64,000 nucleotides of DNA, taken from Paragonimus skrjabini miyazakii. Taxonomy: Eukaryota; Platyhelminthes; Trematoda; Plagiorchiida; Troglotrematidae. Location: the NCBI GenBank assembly GCA_014338405.1, contig JTDE01000176.1, positions 80,170 to 144,169 of the forward strand. Reading direction: 5' to 3'. This document shows positions 13,401-27,354 of this stretch, in pieces (the first letter of the stretch is position 1; every line of letters starts with the position of its first letter). Below the pieces are notes generated by a model. It saw nothing but the letters and a program-made list of their open reading frames with translations, searched no databases and was not told where the DNA came from. The position numbers were made by a program, and so were the translations under genes.

Positions 13401-14190
13401 ATTGTTTTGTGAGGCTGTGAAGTTGTGTGAAACTCCACGGACTACTGGCAAGATTTGTCTGCAAAACGTGGAAGCGACATCTATACCTACGGAGGTAGCC
13501 AAACATGGATTACGATTCGTCGATTGGTCGCTCAAGGCTGGGAAATTGTAGACAGCAGTACATAACTGTAAGTGAAACTTATCGGATAAAACGTCAGTAA
13601 CAGTTTTCATGGTGTTACATGGTTTCTGTAGTGTAAAAAACAACTCAGTGATGTCATATTTAGTGTAACACTTTGTTAGTCCAGATGGGCTATCGTTTGA
13701 ATTAACGAATGTTGGGTGAAGCCACTGGCCTTGGTTGTCAGATTTAAAAAGATCTGTATTTGCGCTGGACATTTTTCAGCGCTCCAATATCAGGAACATG
13801 CCAGTACATGCAGCAACAGTGTCTAACGATAGTATCTTCGTGCGACAAAAAACTATGAATAACAAACGTGGAAGAAATACCTAATGACAAGTTAAGCATT
13901 CTTCTGGCATCTCTTGAAAAAGGGAATGATCTTAGACACAGTGCCATTCTCCATGTCACATTAAATCAGCAATGTCGAAAGAAAGTTGAAACGACTGAAC
14001 ATTTCAGTAGTCTCGTTAAATCTGTCAAATCTTCAGATTAGGTGAGTCAATTCAGTATCACCGGAATCACTTCTCCGATATTTGACTTAGCTAACAGAAA
14101 CACTCCAGAAAGCGGTTCAATTCACAAAAAGATAGACGGCTGCTACTCATCCTACAACTAACAAGCAGATGTGAGCACTGGTGAACTTAT
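7491..14190. other. No recognised gene; AT-rich intergenic DNA
   Basis: Nothing here could be assigned. Two places have unusually long open frames: 12,521-12,983, open on both strands (106 codons minus, 125 codons plus, overlapping), and 13,383-13,959, where two minus-strand frames overlap by about 30 bases (129 and 71 codons). No domain, signal peptide or repeat is recognised in either, and chance is a sufficient explanation. Confidence 0.5.
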
Positions 14191-14206
14191 TTAGACTGGT
14201 CTGCTA

Positions 14207-14246
14207 GAAATCGAACCCGCAATATTAAGATAACCACTGGCCTCCG
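14207..14246 (-). repeat. tRNA-like fragment (shortened SINE head)
   Basis: On the minus strand a box A-like GGCCAGTGGTTA is followed about 12 bases later by a good box B, GGTTCGATTTC (plus coordinates 14,207-14,217). Both halves resemble the D arm and T arm of a tRNA, but the anticodon region between them is missing, so it cannot be a working tRNA. It is best read as a decayed tRNA-derived SINE head or tRNA pseudogene. No SINE body or tail was identified. Confidence 0.35.
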
Positions 14247-14249
14247 AGT

Positions 14250-17200
14250 TCTCGGAACAAACTAGGTGATAATTGTGTGAACCGGTACTCTAATGTATTA
14301 GAATTGTTATTACAAGGCAGTCGATGGGCGTGACGAAAAAACAAATTTTACTTATACATTCACTTCAAATAACTGTTACTTAGCACAGAGTGTGTAAGCA
14401 TTTTCGCACCTTATATTATTCCTGAAGGTCCGGAAGTATCAATTTCAGTTATTTGCTGTAAACTAAGTTACAAGAATAAAACTGGACCGATTTATCTTTG
14501 AAGTAGAGAAATTATGGCTGATTCTCTTTAATTTGTCATGTTAGATAATATCTCTCATTACAGGCAAAACTTTACTCACTACCCAGATTGACATCTACAT
14601 GGTGTCGTTTCCAACTAACGAACGATCAGGTATCGCGTGTCAGAAAGCAAATTTTCATATCAGTTTGCAACCAAAAACCCCTACAAATGCTAATTGTTTA
14701 CAGTGGTCCTAAAACTGAACACCAAACTACTCAAAAGACTGCAAGGAATTAATGAGCGACAGCCAGCTTTTAGCGGAGTAAACTCACTTAAATTTTGACG
14801 AATTTGACGTTCACCTTATAAAAAATGTAGCCAAAAGTTTTCCAAATGACCGCATTCTATTGAACGACGAATGCATGTAACTCCAATAGCATTCAGATAA
14901 ACTGCTACAAAGAGCAATCTTGAGTTGTTAATATAACAAGAAGGGGATCATCAGGAATGTTTTCCTCATATGGCAAAAGTGCGACAAATTTTCACTATCA
15001 TAATTCACTTAGCTATGCCACAAAGAAACCCCTCAGCAGATTGGCAATTATTCAAAGTGATTGAATGAACACTTTTTAGTTTGCATTGTCCAAGCTGTCC
15101 ATCGTCATACCATTCGTTACGAGGAATTGCTCTTAGAAACATATGTACTACTGCATGAAAAAGTCAAACTATGGTATCATTGGATTTAATTATCGTGGTT
15201 TTAGACAAGCACGTGTTTGACAGCCTTAAAAGTTTATATTGTTTCTCTACAACAACCGCTTCATTTTCACTGTCAGTCAGTGTTTTGGTTTTCTACCAAA
15301 ATTATGTTCAATGGGACATAATATATGAAAAAGTAGAACTGGTTACAAAGTAGACAGATTTGAATTGAGGATATGTAGTAATGTCTGCAATAAAGCAACC
15401 AAAAAGGTGACATAATCTTCTTGCTCCGAAATATCTGTCCGAATAGTACGACTTCTTTGGCGCTGCCAAAATGATTCGATGTCCCAATAAACTTGGAAAG
15501 TAGGGATGGTCTCAGAAAATTCTATTCCTTTTATCTTGCAAATAAAGATTTAGGTGAAAGTAGACAAATCGTTAGTTTTTATATACACAACACTAAAGAC
15601 ATTAATACCATACACGAACAATTTTGGTGAAGGTTTTTTGTCTCGGCTAATATGAGTGGAATTTTGTGGGAGTCGAATCAACTGAGAAATGGAGGTGAAC
15701 CAAGTGAACGCAGAAGCCTAAGACAACTAATGTGTTAAGTAACGAATACAATCTATTTCGATTAAAGTTTTGACAGTGACTTATACAGAACGGAAGTTGT
15801 GATGCACTGATTTAGGAAGTTGTAAGAACTTGATATGCAGTTTAACTAGGAAGAAGAGCAACGGAAAATGTTAGTGCGTTTGAATAAGTTCATTGGATAC
15901 GTTGTACAATTATAACGCCCCATAACATAAGCTAAGAATTCAGCAAACCAATAACAAGCAAAATAGCTCATTAAGTTTGCTGCGTACAAAGCAATATAAC
16001 AAATATGCTGGGCTTACAGAACTCTAATTAAAAGGTATGTTCGCCTATAAGGGATCAGTATGGAAGAAGGAAATTCCCTGAAACTCAATATGTGATATTA
16101 AAACCTTCAATGGTAAATCGTAAATAGTCGCTTCTTGGTTTTCTCGGTTTGTTTCATAACTCATCTTGATGATGGCGATATAAATGCATTGGCTTGAGAA
16201 AGAATTATCAGGAACAATGTATTACCACCCGTTACCTCTGACTTTACGGGAATTTCTTGAAAATGCAATGCCGTCAGTCTACTATGGTGTAGTTCTGAGA
16301 TTTCCGATGAACATTTTGGTAGCACACGGTTAATCTTTCATGCCTAAAGTCGGACGTAGTAGCATCTGTAAGCAAAACTGAACAGTGTATTCGCACTTTT
16401 TCGAACTCGACATATCAGCCACATTAATTTTGCTGTATATTTCTTAGATATTGGTTACTTTGTCGCTTTTCAACCCTCCATAAATTCGAGTTGCAATGAT
16501 TGTAACTATGAGGCAGGCAATCTGCATCTCGAATGTGACAGTCAGTCTGGTTGATTTGCAATGGAAGTATATTAAGCGCGTAAAGAATTATTATACATTA
16601 ACACACTACTCATTAGTACAACGTTTATGAAGCACTTTTTCACATTTTCCATCGCATAAGGTTGAGAAGTTACACTGTCTACAGATGCACAGACGCTATA
16701 TTTGCCCTTCTGATGAGTTGTTCAACCATCAAAATTGGTCCATCCAAATTCAGTGCTGGATAATGCCAAACAACATGTGATGCGTTGATTCATTAAACGA
16801 AGTTGGGAAATGTTGGTTTGCTTATCGGAATCTGGCTAAAACCGACTAAAATTCGGATTTTAGGAAATTCTCTACAAACAGTACTGATAATTTTTTTGCG
16901 ACCTTTCAATCACGGCCTGCATATTTATGTACATCAATAGAACTTTGACTTAGACCAGAAACTGTTTGCAAGTGAGACGTCAATCGATCCTTTGTTCTGA
17001 AATAAATAGATCGTAAGTCAATTGTTCAGGGATAAGGATCAGCGACTGGTTTGGAGTGACGATATCAAGATGAAAATAAAAATACAATCATCCATTGAAA
17101 TAAACAATTGGACAGGTTTATTTAGACTGTGTAACTTCGAAAGATTAGGTCAAGGGCGTGAAGGTTTTGTCAGTCGCAGTGCAACAAGAAAGTTGCAGCT

Positions 17201-20200
17201 ATTAAATTAACCATATACTAGTTTAAGATAAACGTAGTGTGGTCTCCAACAGGAAAGGTGTAAAAGTGTATTTGTTCAAACGGAATATACAGATATATTA
17301 GTATTGATTATTCTGCTGTTACGAAAACAATGTGTCATGACGATCCACTTGTTAGTTCTCAAACAAGATGGATTGCTTCACACAGGAACTCAAATAACGC
17401 TGTTGATGGATGTATAACATTCAATGTGAACTATTCCAAAATAGAATTTCACCACATATGATTTATCTGAAGGTGTACATTATGGAAATGCATCATGAAA
17501 ACTGGTCGTTTATTTGTCCCAAATTGAGGTTTTGTTGAAGTTTATGTGAAGTTGCTGTTAAAAGCCATACACAAAGCTTTTGATAAACATTCCAAGGTGT
17601 TGCTAATAAAGATTTTGTAGCAAACACAACCAAAGGCAAGACGCGACCGTTCATCTTTCCTTCAAAATAGACAAAAGGGCTACTGGAATTCAATTAGACA
17701 GATCAAAGTGTGCATATAATGTGACTTCTGTGACAAGATATAACAGACAAGTTTACGTGACAAGATAGAATATGAAATTGAAAGCTGCAACAAAGACTAA
17801 TATATAATTCAGAAACATACGAATCACAAATTGCACTGGATGACTCAGATAATAAGAAAACGTTTTTGAGACCAACCGCGGCGTAAGCATCTAACCTTTA
17901 AGGACACCCCCGAAAAGTTGATAAAACACGAGACCTAATCGAACGCAACATTCCTCTAACAGCTAGTCTCTTTAGGTTATCGTGCTTCAATTAAAGATCC
18001 TTTGCAAAAGGCATATCTTGAGTAGTTCCGCTAAATTCTGTACTAGTTTTTTCAAGGTACCAGTTGTGCGATTTGGTACATAAGTTTCGTCGTATACAAC
18101 TTGATGTCAATTATTCGATGTGTTGGCTTTCGCCTTTACTTGTGCACGAGAACACATTTCGAACTCACAAAGAAGCAAGCTGTAATATCAAACCTTAAGG
18201 TATGATCAAATGTGCTGATCTCATCTCATTCAGCTAGACGTTCCGCTTCCTAATTCACCGTTGGGTGCTCGTTATTCCGAATAACACATTCATATCTTCT
18301 CTTCTTAACATAGATGACGCTGGCATTCTTTTGCTAGAATACAACGTACCAAAACATTCTGATGATTCAACTAATGTTTGTTTTACTAATGTTCTAACTT
18401 TGTGTTGAAGGATCCAGATCATCTTAAAAACAAACTGCAATCTGACAAGATTTCTGATCACTGTAACACTCATCCGGTAAGTATTGTGGATTGATGGCCT
18501 TATGGAAAAAATGTTTCATGAATGCCCGCATGCCTCACAGATGATAATCAACATCTTTCACTTTAGTTCGGTAACAACCTATTGAGACATTCTGGAGGAC
18601 TCCAAGATTACGTAGCGTGTGAGCTTAAGCTTGAGGTTGATATTTATATTTGCAATTTGTTTCCGATCACCGACGGTTTGGTTTAATGGCTTCCAACTAG
18701 AGACAACATTACAGATCTTACATTCCTTGGGGTCACGTCTTGCATATTCTGGTCGCCAAAGATAACCAGAAATCTTTCACGGATGCCGTTTGTTTTGACT
18801 TTAAAGTTACACGAAATGTGATACCGCTTTTTGCGGTTCAAGTAGATTTCCTCATGTTGCAATATCTAATAGTGTCTCTCCACAGATAGCAAGAGAGAGA
18901 AATGATATTTTACATTGTATCAATTGGGTACCCCTCTGTGCTTGTGTCAAACGCCTCTTTCTTGATGTCCAACAGAATCATTGTCCGTAAGGCAGAACCA
19001 TTTCACCCGTTAATAATTAGTACAGAACAATTCATTTCTTTCTTAACCAAACCATCAACAATTCTGTAAAACAACTTTATCCACACATCGCTGTGTTACA
19101 CCACTGTGGTTGACATTCACTTAAGGAGCTAATTTCTAGTGTCAAACTAAACGTTCGACCGCTACGAATTTTTCAACCTCCTGAGATTTTGGCTACTGCT
19201 AACAGCTTAGTGACTTGTACAGTCGTCTACTCAAGCTTATCCTCTCACGTATTAGTGATTGAGGACCGCTGAAATATCAACAGTTTACCTTGAACTATGT
19301 ATTTGTCGCTTTCAGCGAAAATAAAATGCTTTGGTAAAACACACCGGTTCGCACACACGTATATTTTGTGACCGCCACGTACGCTTCAGTCAGTTTGAAG
19401 CGTCGCTCATTGTAGGGCATATATGGCTGAAAACTATTGTAGGTTTCCATGTAACTCAGTAGATTTCTCAAGAATCAACCATCTATAGTAAGTCAAAAGA
19501 CGCCTAACTAGACTGTACTGGCATGTCTGGACTGGGTTATGTAAATAGCCGTTTTCTCGATTCCAATTGGACGACGAGGAGGCAATGCAATTATTAAGGT
19601 GTAAGAAGACACCCCTCAGTGACCGGCATGTTAAAATACTACTTTCGACAATTGTGGTCACGCATAACTCACCGAAGCTACCTAATCTTAACATCGTGTA
19701 CACAGATTGCACAGATTAAAAAACGAACGTAACCCGTTAAACACATACTGGGACCTGATCGTAAAGAAATGCCAAAAACGAACTGATACATTCAAAATCG
19801 ATTCTTTCTTCCGTGATACGCAATAGTTCGTTTATATCTACTTATATTATAATGAATTACTTCAATTTTTATTAAATTACGTCGTGAAAAGACGATTGAG
19901 AAAAAACGTAGTAGTGGTACAAAATTCCCATCTGCACTTATGAGTCATTACCGTTTAGTTCTATCTTCTCAGGTAATTTTACCACTGGCGGTCACGAGTT
20001 TCCCACTGATGCTATTCTTCTTTCAGAATTAAACATTTCAGCCGAAATATCTCAATTTTAATGAAATATATTTCAATTTGAGTCGATCGAATTTGTGTTT
20101 GGTGTAAATCCTTAAGCTACTATTCTGCCAACTTGGTGGCAGCTAAGGCGGGTACTACGTTTGCGGATGCAGCACAAGGCGCTTTGATCTATTTAAATTA

Positions 20201-21148
20201 CTATGAACGTCTATCCGTTCAATTCCTGGATATACGTCTGACACCGTGATGTAACCATAGCACAGCCAAACATTCCAGAGTAATTAACACATGGTTTGCA
20301 TGGAACATTAACTTTCAGTGTTTAAATTAGTGTAGATACTAGGTGTCACCAGACTGCATTTTGTCGAAATTTATATTACGATGAATGGGTTAAAATGTCA
20401 TGGTACGCTAATGGTAGCCACACTTAGTTCCCGCACACCATAACTGCAGTAATGGGAAGTGAAATTAGCACAAACAAGTCTCTGTCGTAAGTGAATTAGA
20501 TAATGCCACAAATATTCTATAATGTCCATAGCATTTTTCTAACCTGGACAACAGTGGTCGGCTTTAACCAATAGATAATTAGAGAATGCACTAAAACCTT
20601 TTGATCATCGATCTCATTTGAGTGCACGCCTCTAAAAAGGACCCACTTTGTCAACAAATTTAGCTTTCCTAGGCAAGTTTTCAACGTTTTACTTTCACGA
20701 AACCCTTGTAGATGATATTGTGGGTTAGTATTTTAGCCGTAGTATAAAAGTTTCAAATGCCCGATGGAATACGCCTACTTTTATACGCATATATATCCCG
20801 TAATTACTGTCACCTTCCTGACGTAAACTTTAACTTAGATCCCACTAGTGACCACCTATCTGTTGTTAATCTGGCGTTGAGAACATCCCGAAAAGCTTCC
20901 AATGAAAGCTGGCAGAATAATTAGAAAAACTGTGACAGAAAAGTGGTTCCTTCCTTGAACGTATGCATCTTAGAATATGTCTGAGAAATGACTATGACGT
21001 CATGTTCTTTGAAGAGCGTAGGGGATAACGCATAAATATTTTCACACCATTGACTTGAATTTCTGATGTAGTCATGTGAAGTAATCACAGCGCCATCCAG
21101 GTAGCAATCGCATGCATTAAAAATAACTTTTCCAACTTTGTTCGTAAC
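14250..21148. other. No recognised gene; AT-rich intergenic DNA
   Basis: Only short open frames are present, none above 92 codons (19,434-19,712, minus strand), and no domain is recognised. No tandem repeat, tRNA or transposon motif was noticed by eye. Confidence 0.5.
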
Positions 21149-21149
21149 T

Positions 21150-21240
21150 TTCTCAGATATGTCGATAGTATTGATGATCCTTTATATCGTTCTTTGGATA
21201 TGCATCTGAGATTGCCAAGTAGAATTATTTTCTGGTCTGC
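21150..21240 (+). repeat. Direct repeat unit A, copy 1
   Basis: About 90 bases match positions 22,240-22,329 at roughly 89% identity. The last 50 or so bases, from CGTTCTTTGGATATG to TTTTCTGGTCTG, differ at only one position. One frame reads RYVDSIDDPLYRSLDM, then LRLPSRIIFWS. This copy abuts the PLE fragment starting at 21,241 and RYVD..DDPL loosely resembles a PLE RT motif C (RRYVDD), but the spacing is off and that reading is only a suggestion. Confidence 0.6.
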
Positions 21241-21684
21241 GGCATAGACAAACTAATATGTCGTCGACAAGATGGCTCGATTAGAAGAGTTGTCTATAGG
21301 AAACCCACATGGTCCGGTCAAAAACTAAACTTCAGCAGTTTCACACCGATCCAACATAAACAAGCATTTGTAAATACACTGTTCACACGTGCAATACGAA
21401 GTTGTACTCGCGACAGTCTTGCGTAGGAACTAGACTTGATAACTTCTGTCTTACAATCTAATAGTTATCCTAAAGCGTTCCTAGAAAGGCTCAGCAGACA
21501 AAAAACGCCATCCGAAGCAGTGATCACTTTAGAGAAAAAGAGGGATTACATAGAGTTGCTCTTTAAGGGTGATCACGTCATGCGGCAAACAACACAACGA
21601 CTGAGAAATTCACTTAAACAAACATTTATTACGGCTGAACTCCGTGTACACTCTCGAATCCAGAAGTTACCATTGACTTATTAA
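21241..21684 (+). pseudogene. Penelope-like element RT, C-terminal fragment (copy B)
   Basis: The frame reads DKLICRRQDGSIRRVVYRKP, TWSGQ, then FSSFTPIQHKQAFVNTLFTR and SCTRDSLA, a TAG stop at 21,424-21,426, then ELDLITSVLQSNSYPKAFLE. This is the conserved stretch just after the RT palm in PLEs: the LDVL.TRR.DGS..R.VYRKPTW.GQ box, the helix ending in C/CT.D.L, and the NGYP..F box. The frame continues to a stop at 21,682-21,684, before any GIY-YIG domain. PLE proteins copy element RNA with a telomerase-like RT. Apart from the single stop the frame is intact over about 147 codons, so decay is moderate. The RT palm is missing upstream. Confidence 0.8.
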
Positions 21685-22138
21685 GCTGGGAATTATTCAT
21701 ACGCGATTCAGCCGTATATTTAGAATGTGCTTAGTCTGTAGTGTCTGACGTAAATTCTGTGCAATAACAGGAATTGCCAACAAAATAATAGTTGAAACAG
21801 TTAGTTCACTTTATAAATTTGAACAAATCCGTTAGAACGCGAATACGTTGCTGTACCGCGTAAATAGTCAGTTTCACCAGTCGCTAGATACGTCCTGATC
21901 ACTGGTCATGCTATCGATCCAGCCTGTGCATTCAGAATCCTGTAGCGTCATTCCAATTCAAGATTCCTGAGATTTGCTGAGGCTGTAGCAATCAATCGCC
22001 TCAAGCCAGCTCTCTGTGTTCAGAAAAAAACTGTTTGTGAACTTGATCCTTCCCTGGACCTATTGACTTAGCTTAGCCTGCTTATTGAATATCAACCCCC
22101 TGAATTGTTTGCTATAAAAACCGATCCATGTTATTGTA
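21685..22138. other. Gap between PLE copy B and the next repeat, nothing recognised
   Basis: About 450 bases with no open frame of note. A GIY-YIG remnant would be expected just downstream of copy B, but I could not find the YIG or EH motifs. Confidence 0.4.
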
Positions 22139-22140
22139 AA

Positions 22141-22239
22141 CTTGGTAATGATGAGTCAGTACGAAATTTTTGCATCTACCAGTTTTCGTGTTCTTACTGT
22201 TCTGTTCAAACTTCGAAAGGGAACTGACTGTTTCAAATT
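22141..22239 (+). repeat. PLE 3'-region repeat (family B), copy 1
   Basis: The sequence from GTACGAAATTTTTGCATC through GGGAACTGACTGTTTC matches the segment downstream of the PLE at 37,940-38,026 and, more loosely, 27,301-27,354. In one frame (22,184-22,237) it encodes FRVLTVLFKLRKGTDCFK. Its link to PLEs rests on the 37.9-kb copy, which lies in the PLE 3' region. It is followed directly by direct repeat unit A (22,240-22,329). Confidence 0.55.
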
Positions 22240-22329
22240 TTTCAGACATGTCGCTAGTATTGACGATTGTGTATGTCGTTCTTTGGATATGCGTCTGAGA
22301 TTGCCAAGTAGAATTATTTTCTGGTCTGG
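22240..22329 (+). repeat. Direct repeat unit A, copy 2
   Basis: This is the second copy of the 90-bp unit at 21,150-21,240, in the same orientation and 1.09 kb downstream. Here the frame reads RHVASIDDCVCRSLDM, then LRLPSRIIFWSG, and is continuous with the family B peptide upstream, giving a 74-codon open frame (22,142-22,366). After unit A the two copies diverge: copy 1 runs into PLE coding sequence, copy 2 does not. Confidence 0.6.
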
Positions 22330-25300
22330 GGTCTCACAAAAAGCAATCATCAGACAATTTTCGTGACTATCAGCCGTCCAAGTGAAATAAATTAATCTGT
22401 AAATCTTTAGACTAACACCAGAACTGTAAACGTTTTGTTAGCAATCACAGTTGTAGAGAACCGCAAATTAATGCAATGTCAATGCATTGTTGAATGGTCC
22501 TCTTTCCAAACCTCGTTGTGGAGATAAAAACCACCAAACAGTCAGTTGTTGTGAAATACAAACCTATTTCTATTAATTGATCAGCAGATATTCAAATGGC
22601 AGACATACGATATAGGTAGATACAAAAGTACTCGTACAACATTTACGTTTGTTCAGTGCAATTAGTTCATTTTTGCACCAGTTGTCGTTCTGGTCCGTCA
22701 GAATGTGTCAGTTGTTTATATTTTTCTATTACTTGATAGTGGTGCGGAAGAACGTGAAGTAAATTAGTTTTGACTGTTGATAGTTGAATTCGTCTCATAC
22801 CACTCAACACAGTTGACATCTTTTTTCCTGACGGTTTAAGAGCAATACGTATAGCTGACTGCCTCTTTACTGGAGTGAACCAAATGGGATAATTACGCAA
22901 GGATGTGTGTTGCATTCATTCATGTCTCGCGACAAACGAAAAGCAGTACGACTTCGATTGAAAGTCATGGAATAGTTCGTCACGACCGTCACTGATCTAT
23001 AATTACACTGCATGTTTGTTTGGCCAACGGGGGAATACTATCAAAATCAAATCAGTCAATAAAATACATTCAGGACTGGGACAAAATTATTTTCTGAATC
23101 CGGTCTCACTGAATGAATTGTTTTTAGCTAGCAGGTATCACTACTGTGGTGCTGATGTTTACACCAGAGAATGAAACGAGGTCAACTACTATGGAGACCT
23201 CCGTCATGCTGTACTATTTCAGCAGCCGGATACCACGTGGTGGGGAGATAGGTTCACTGCATCTTTTTGTCAAATTCCATCACGTCTGTTAGTTTTCAAG
23301 TAGGTGTCTGATCAATTGCAAGAATAAACTTGAAGTACAACTACACATGTGTATAGCCACTCTAGTCTATGATAGAAGTGAGAAAAAAGAGGTGTCATTA
23401 ACCATTAGGATGTAACCAGCGTAACGCTACCATCTACAGTCTTCAACCACAGGCAACTTGCTAACTACTGCAGGTCACCTTGGGTCATCGGTTTATATAA
23501 CTAAAACTCAAACACATTTTAATTTTTTCAACCCTCCGGCTCTCTTCAAATAAATCATTCCCACAAAATACACAGGTCACAATATTTCGCAAATTATGCA
23601 TCGAGAGAGAGGCCGTGTGTACCGAGGAGATAAAGATTAGATATTCTAAAGGAAAATGTCAGGGTGGGAATTTGCTATTAGTTAAATCGGTACTGCCCGC
23701 TAACATTGTCAGGTGATGGGGACCCTTCCTGCAGTGCTGATATGCCTGATAAAGAAAACTCATCCAAGTGTTTCAGGTAGACTTTGTGAACAGAATTAAA
23801 TGTCTACATAATAAAATTGGTTATTTCTTGCTTGCCGTGAGATATCGCACATCAAAGTGATATAGTGCATTGTTTTCTGTTTCTCTTCACAACAAGGTTT
23901 AGTATATTGCTTAGTTAATTAACCCGTTCAGCATCTGTATAGAAATCTATAATTGCTAACTCAACTTACGTAGTTCAAATCGTGTTAACAAAACAAGACT
24001 ATTGGCAAATAATCGTGTTTCCATTTCAGGTCATCAGTTTTGGTCTGTTCGTTTAATTTTGACATCCAGCCCACACCTCCTCGAAGCCACCTAGTTGAAC
24101 ATGTCAATCACAAACGACGTGGTCCGTTGTGTTGCCATTAGACATTTATACTTAGTTCAACCTAAGATCCGATCTTGATGGTTATGCGAGCTACCGACAC
24201 GCGGTTAGTTCTTGGTAGAGCGTCTGCCAGGGACGGAGTGTATTGAGATTTCTCACACAAGAGTGCTTGAAAGGTGTTCTTTTTAATCTACTCCCAGTAG
24301 AGCAGTCCGTCATGTATTTTCTCCATGTTATTGCATTGATTTATTAAGCATTAATTTGATATGATCTTGCGTCATATGAGAATAATTAACTGGTTGTGTA
24401 ATTCAATTGCGAATAATTATAAGTATTCAGCACGGAGTATGAAGTACAAAATTGCCTCATGTGAACACGTATTGATTTTGTTGTAGGAATAACTTTATAA
24501 CAAACAAAATACATATGTGAAGTTATTTTTCAACAGTGACATGCATTATTGATTAGAGGCCCGTGATGGTATAAAACAATGTTGTCTAAGAGATCTAAGA
24601 GCAGGGGACAGCTCACTGTGCATAACAAACACGTAAATGCTTTACATCTGATGAAGGAATTATAAAGTGAATCAAGTGGTTGATGGCCAAACCACATGGG
24701 AGTAAAAACGGCATTTTTCACAGCGCTAGGTTCTGCTTCCAATAAATATACCAGTGTTTACAAGATAGTTGCTTAAGTGTAACAGTTCGATCTCATGTGC
24801 TCGTTCGAAAAAAATGATGACTGTCAAGCAATTACCAAGGTAGTTACCGGACTCAACCACTTTCCACACGGAGCTCACTTCAGACCTCATTGCTGTGCAG
24901 TTGATTTTCATAGATTTTGAGGCAAATGATTTCGAATTAGGTCTTGCAAATCACCTCTTTGTCGTAAGACTTGATGGCATCCAACCTCAAAAACTTAACT
25001 TCATGTCAATGGTGGTACATCGAACATTAATCTTGAGCCACCTGCCTAAAACCTGACTAGGTTAGAAATTTAGTATAATCCCCAAAGGGATTGTCACAAT
25101 CTGTTTTAAAAGACTGCATCCTACACTTTCAAACCACTGGTACATAAATGTGCCGATTCGGGCATTCAACCATGAATGTATGTTCCCTTCTGCAAAATAC
25201 TTTAACTTTCCAGGAACAGGAGTGCTCCGATTTATTGGAGCCGTTCCATAGAGTTGAATGCGGTTCACGACGCACGCCAGTTTTTTCTAAAAATACTGCA

Positions 25301-27295
25301 AACCACATCCTCATAAATTTGCATTCGTCTAACCCCTCTTTTCATTCGCCATTTCCGTCGCATTCAATTTTCGAGACACTTTAAGAAATTACGAGAACAT
25401 GTGCTTAAATCTGATGAAGAGAAATGGTAATTTTATTATCAATCAAGTGACAACATCTTAGTATGCAGTACTATCCCAGTGTTCCCTTTAGTTGAGTTCA
25501 TATAGGGTGAAACTCGATAAGCGAGAAGCTGAAGTTTCCAACCGCCGTAATACCCGCGGTTACAAGGCCAACGACTATTAAGTATACCCACTGACGAACA
25601 AACTGTAACAATTTACCAGTCCCGACTTAATAATTTAAATCATGTCATTTGGATATGCCCCACAGGTTGAACAGACATGAAATACCAACTGTAGGAAGAC
25701 TACGTGAATTTCTGTGACATTAATAGACATTATGATTTTTATGCCCAACTTGCCAATTCTTTCTATGACCTCCTCAGTCCCTGTGGCAAACAAAGCATTT
25801 AGAACGAAAAATGTAGTAGATGATAGCGGATTTTATTGATTCATCAGTACCAGGGTTACAATGAAATGAATCGGCTTTTTACTATAAGCGGATAGTGAAG
25901 GTGACTAATAATTCAGCAGGTCTGAAGAATATTAATTTCGGGAAGGGGCAGTTTCATGAACAGTGGTTTCTGGACACACATGGCTGGCTTGAATCAGGTT
26001 TTAACCAGCTTTTTTAAAATTACAGAACGTTTGAATTGCAATGACGTGATACTTTTCTAAATGCACATACCTGATCGATAGCCTGACTACCGGTCAAGGT
26101 GTGTCCAACATTTGGGGAGACTGGTTGTTTCGAAGTTTTACGAACATTCTCCGCTAACAAGGATTCCTGCGCTAATGTGATTTTGATCACATGGTTTTTC
26201 CCATAGTTATAATTAACTTGATAAACATAATGTGAGATATCACTGATTGGCTGACTATCAGTTGAAGGCACTGGTAGCTTCTGAGTCCGAGCGATTACAT
26301 GGAGTTCAGTGGCAATAAATATTCGTTTAACTGAACTTCCCAGTTTTTGCCGTCCATTTTATCACGTGATCACATTTAAAAGGCATTTTTATTTAGACAC
26401 TCTGTTTCTCTACAAAGACCTTCTCTCCGGCTAGTGCTCTTCGTCTATTGTGCCTTTCTCTGAGCCTCTTGGTGTAACCATTTGACTGTAAAAAGGACTG
26501 AGCAAGTCTAATTTACGCACAAGAAGGTCATGAATATAGTACGGGCTCCTCGTGTATTCACTTGTATTTGCTTATTCTTAATGAATGTAAAACCGCTGAA
26601 GTTTAGGTAATGATTGAAACAGATGCATTTCTGGTAAACAACTCCTTTAATCGGGCTATCTTCTCGACGATCAGTAAATACGTATAGAAACGAACGGCAG
26701 CTGTCGCTATCAGCTTTATATTTAACTTTCAGACTAGAACAGCAAAATAGTCGGGCGTTGCTCCAGGCAACGTACTGTCAATTTAGATTTGCTGCATATT
26801 AATGTGTCGTTGACGCAACACTTGTAATATAGCAAGCCTGTTATCTCCATACCTAACTCTGGCACAATCTGTAGCCTAAAACGTTTGCCAAGATGGAACT
26901 TACTTAGTCTATCTTGTGACAAAGTTGCCCGAGACAAAGAAAACTGACTTTCTCAGGGCGCAGCATCACTGTTTCCTTCAGCATATCGATTTGGAGTGGT
27001 AACTTAGTGTGCTTCATTTAGACGACCTCACAGATGTAATCACTGTGTTCATGCACTTATAGATTTGTAAACAATGATTGAACGTCCACAAAACACACCA
27101 GTTTATTACCAACATCGGCCTCATGCAAGCAGTAGATCAATTTAAGATAATCTTTAGCGGAATTTATCCGACATTTTCGCTTCTACGGACTACCCAGCGT
27201 GGCGAATTATGGTATTTAGAATCTTTGGCTGTCACATGCTCCACATCAGACTTGCACGTCTTCGGCAAGCTGTAAAGTTACAGTGCTTGCACCCA
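22330..27295. other. No recognised gene; AT-rich intergenic DNA
   Basis: Only short frames of up to 83 codons (26,020-26,271, minus strand) with no recognisable domain. Around 24,195-24,240 the plus strand has a D-arm-like TTGGTAGAGCGTCTG, but no box B follows, so it is not called. Nothing else was identified. Confidence 0.5.
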
Positions 27296-27354
27296 CCACG
27301 CTTCGCGTCCTGACTGTCTTGTTCAAACGTCTGAAGGGAACTAATTGTTTCAAG
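27296..27354 (+). repeat. PLE 3'-region repeat (family B), copy 2
   Basis: The peptide LRVLTVLFKRLKGTNCFK is encoded at 27,301-27,354. It matches the 22,184 and 37,967 copies, with many differences at synonymous codon positions. Only this core is shared; the flanks do not match. Confidence 0.45.

Noticed and set aside
24195..24260. D-arm-like TTGGTAGAGCGTCTG as a tRNA
   Set aside because: No box B or T arm follows at the right distance.
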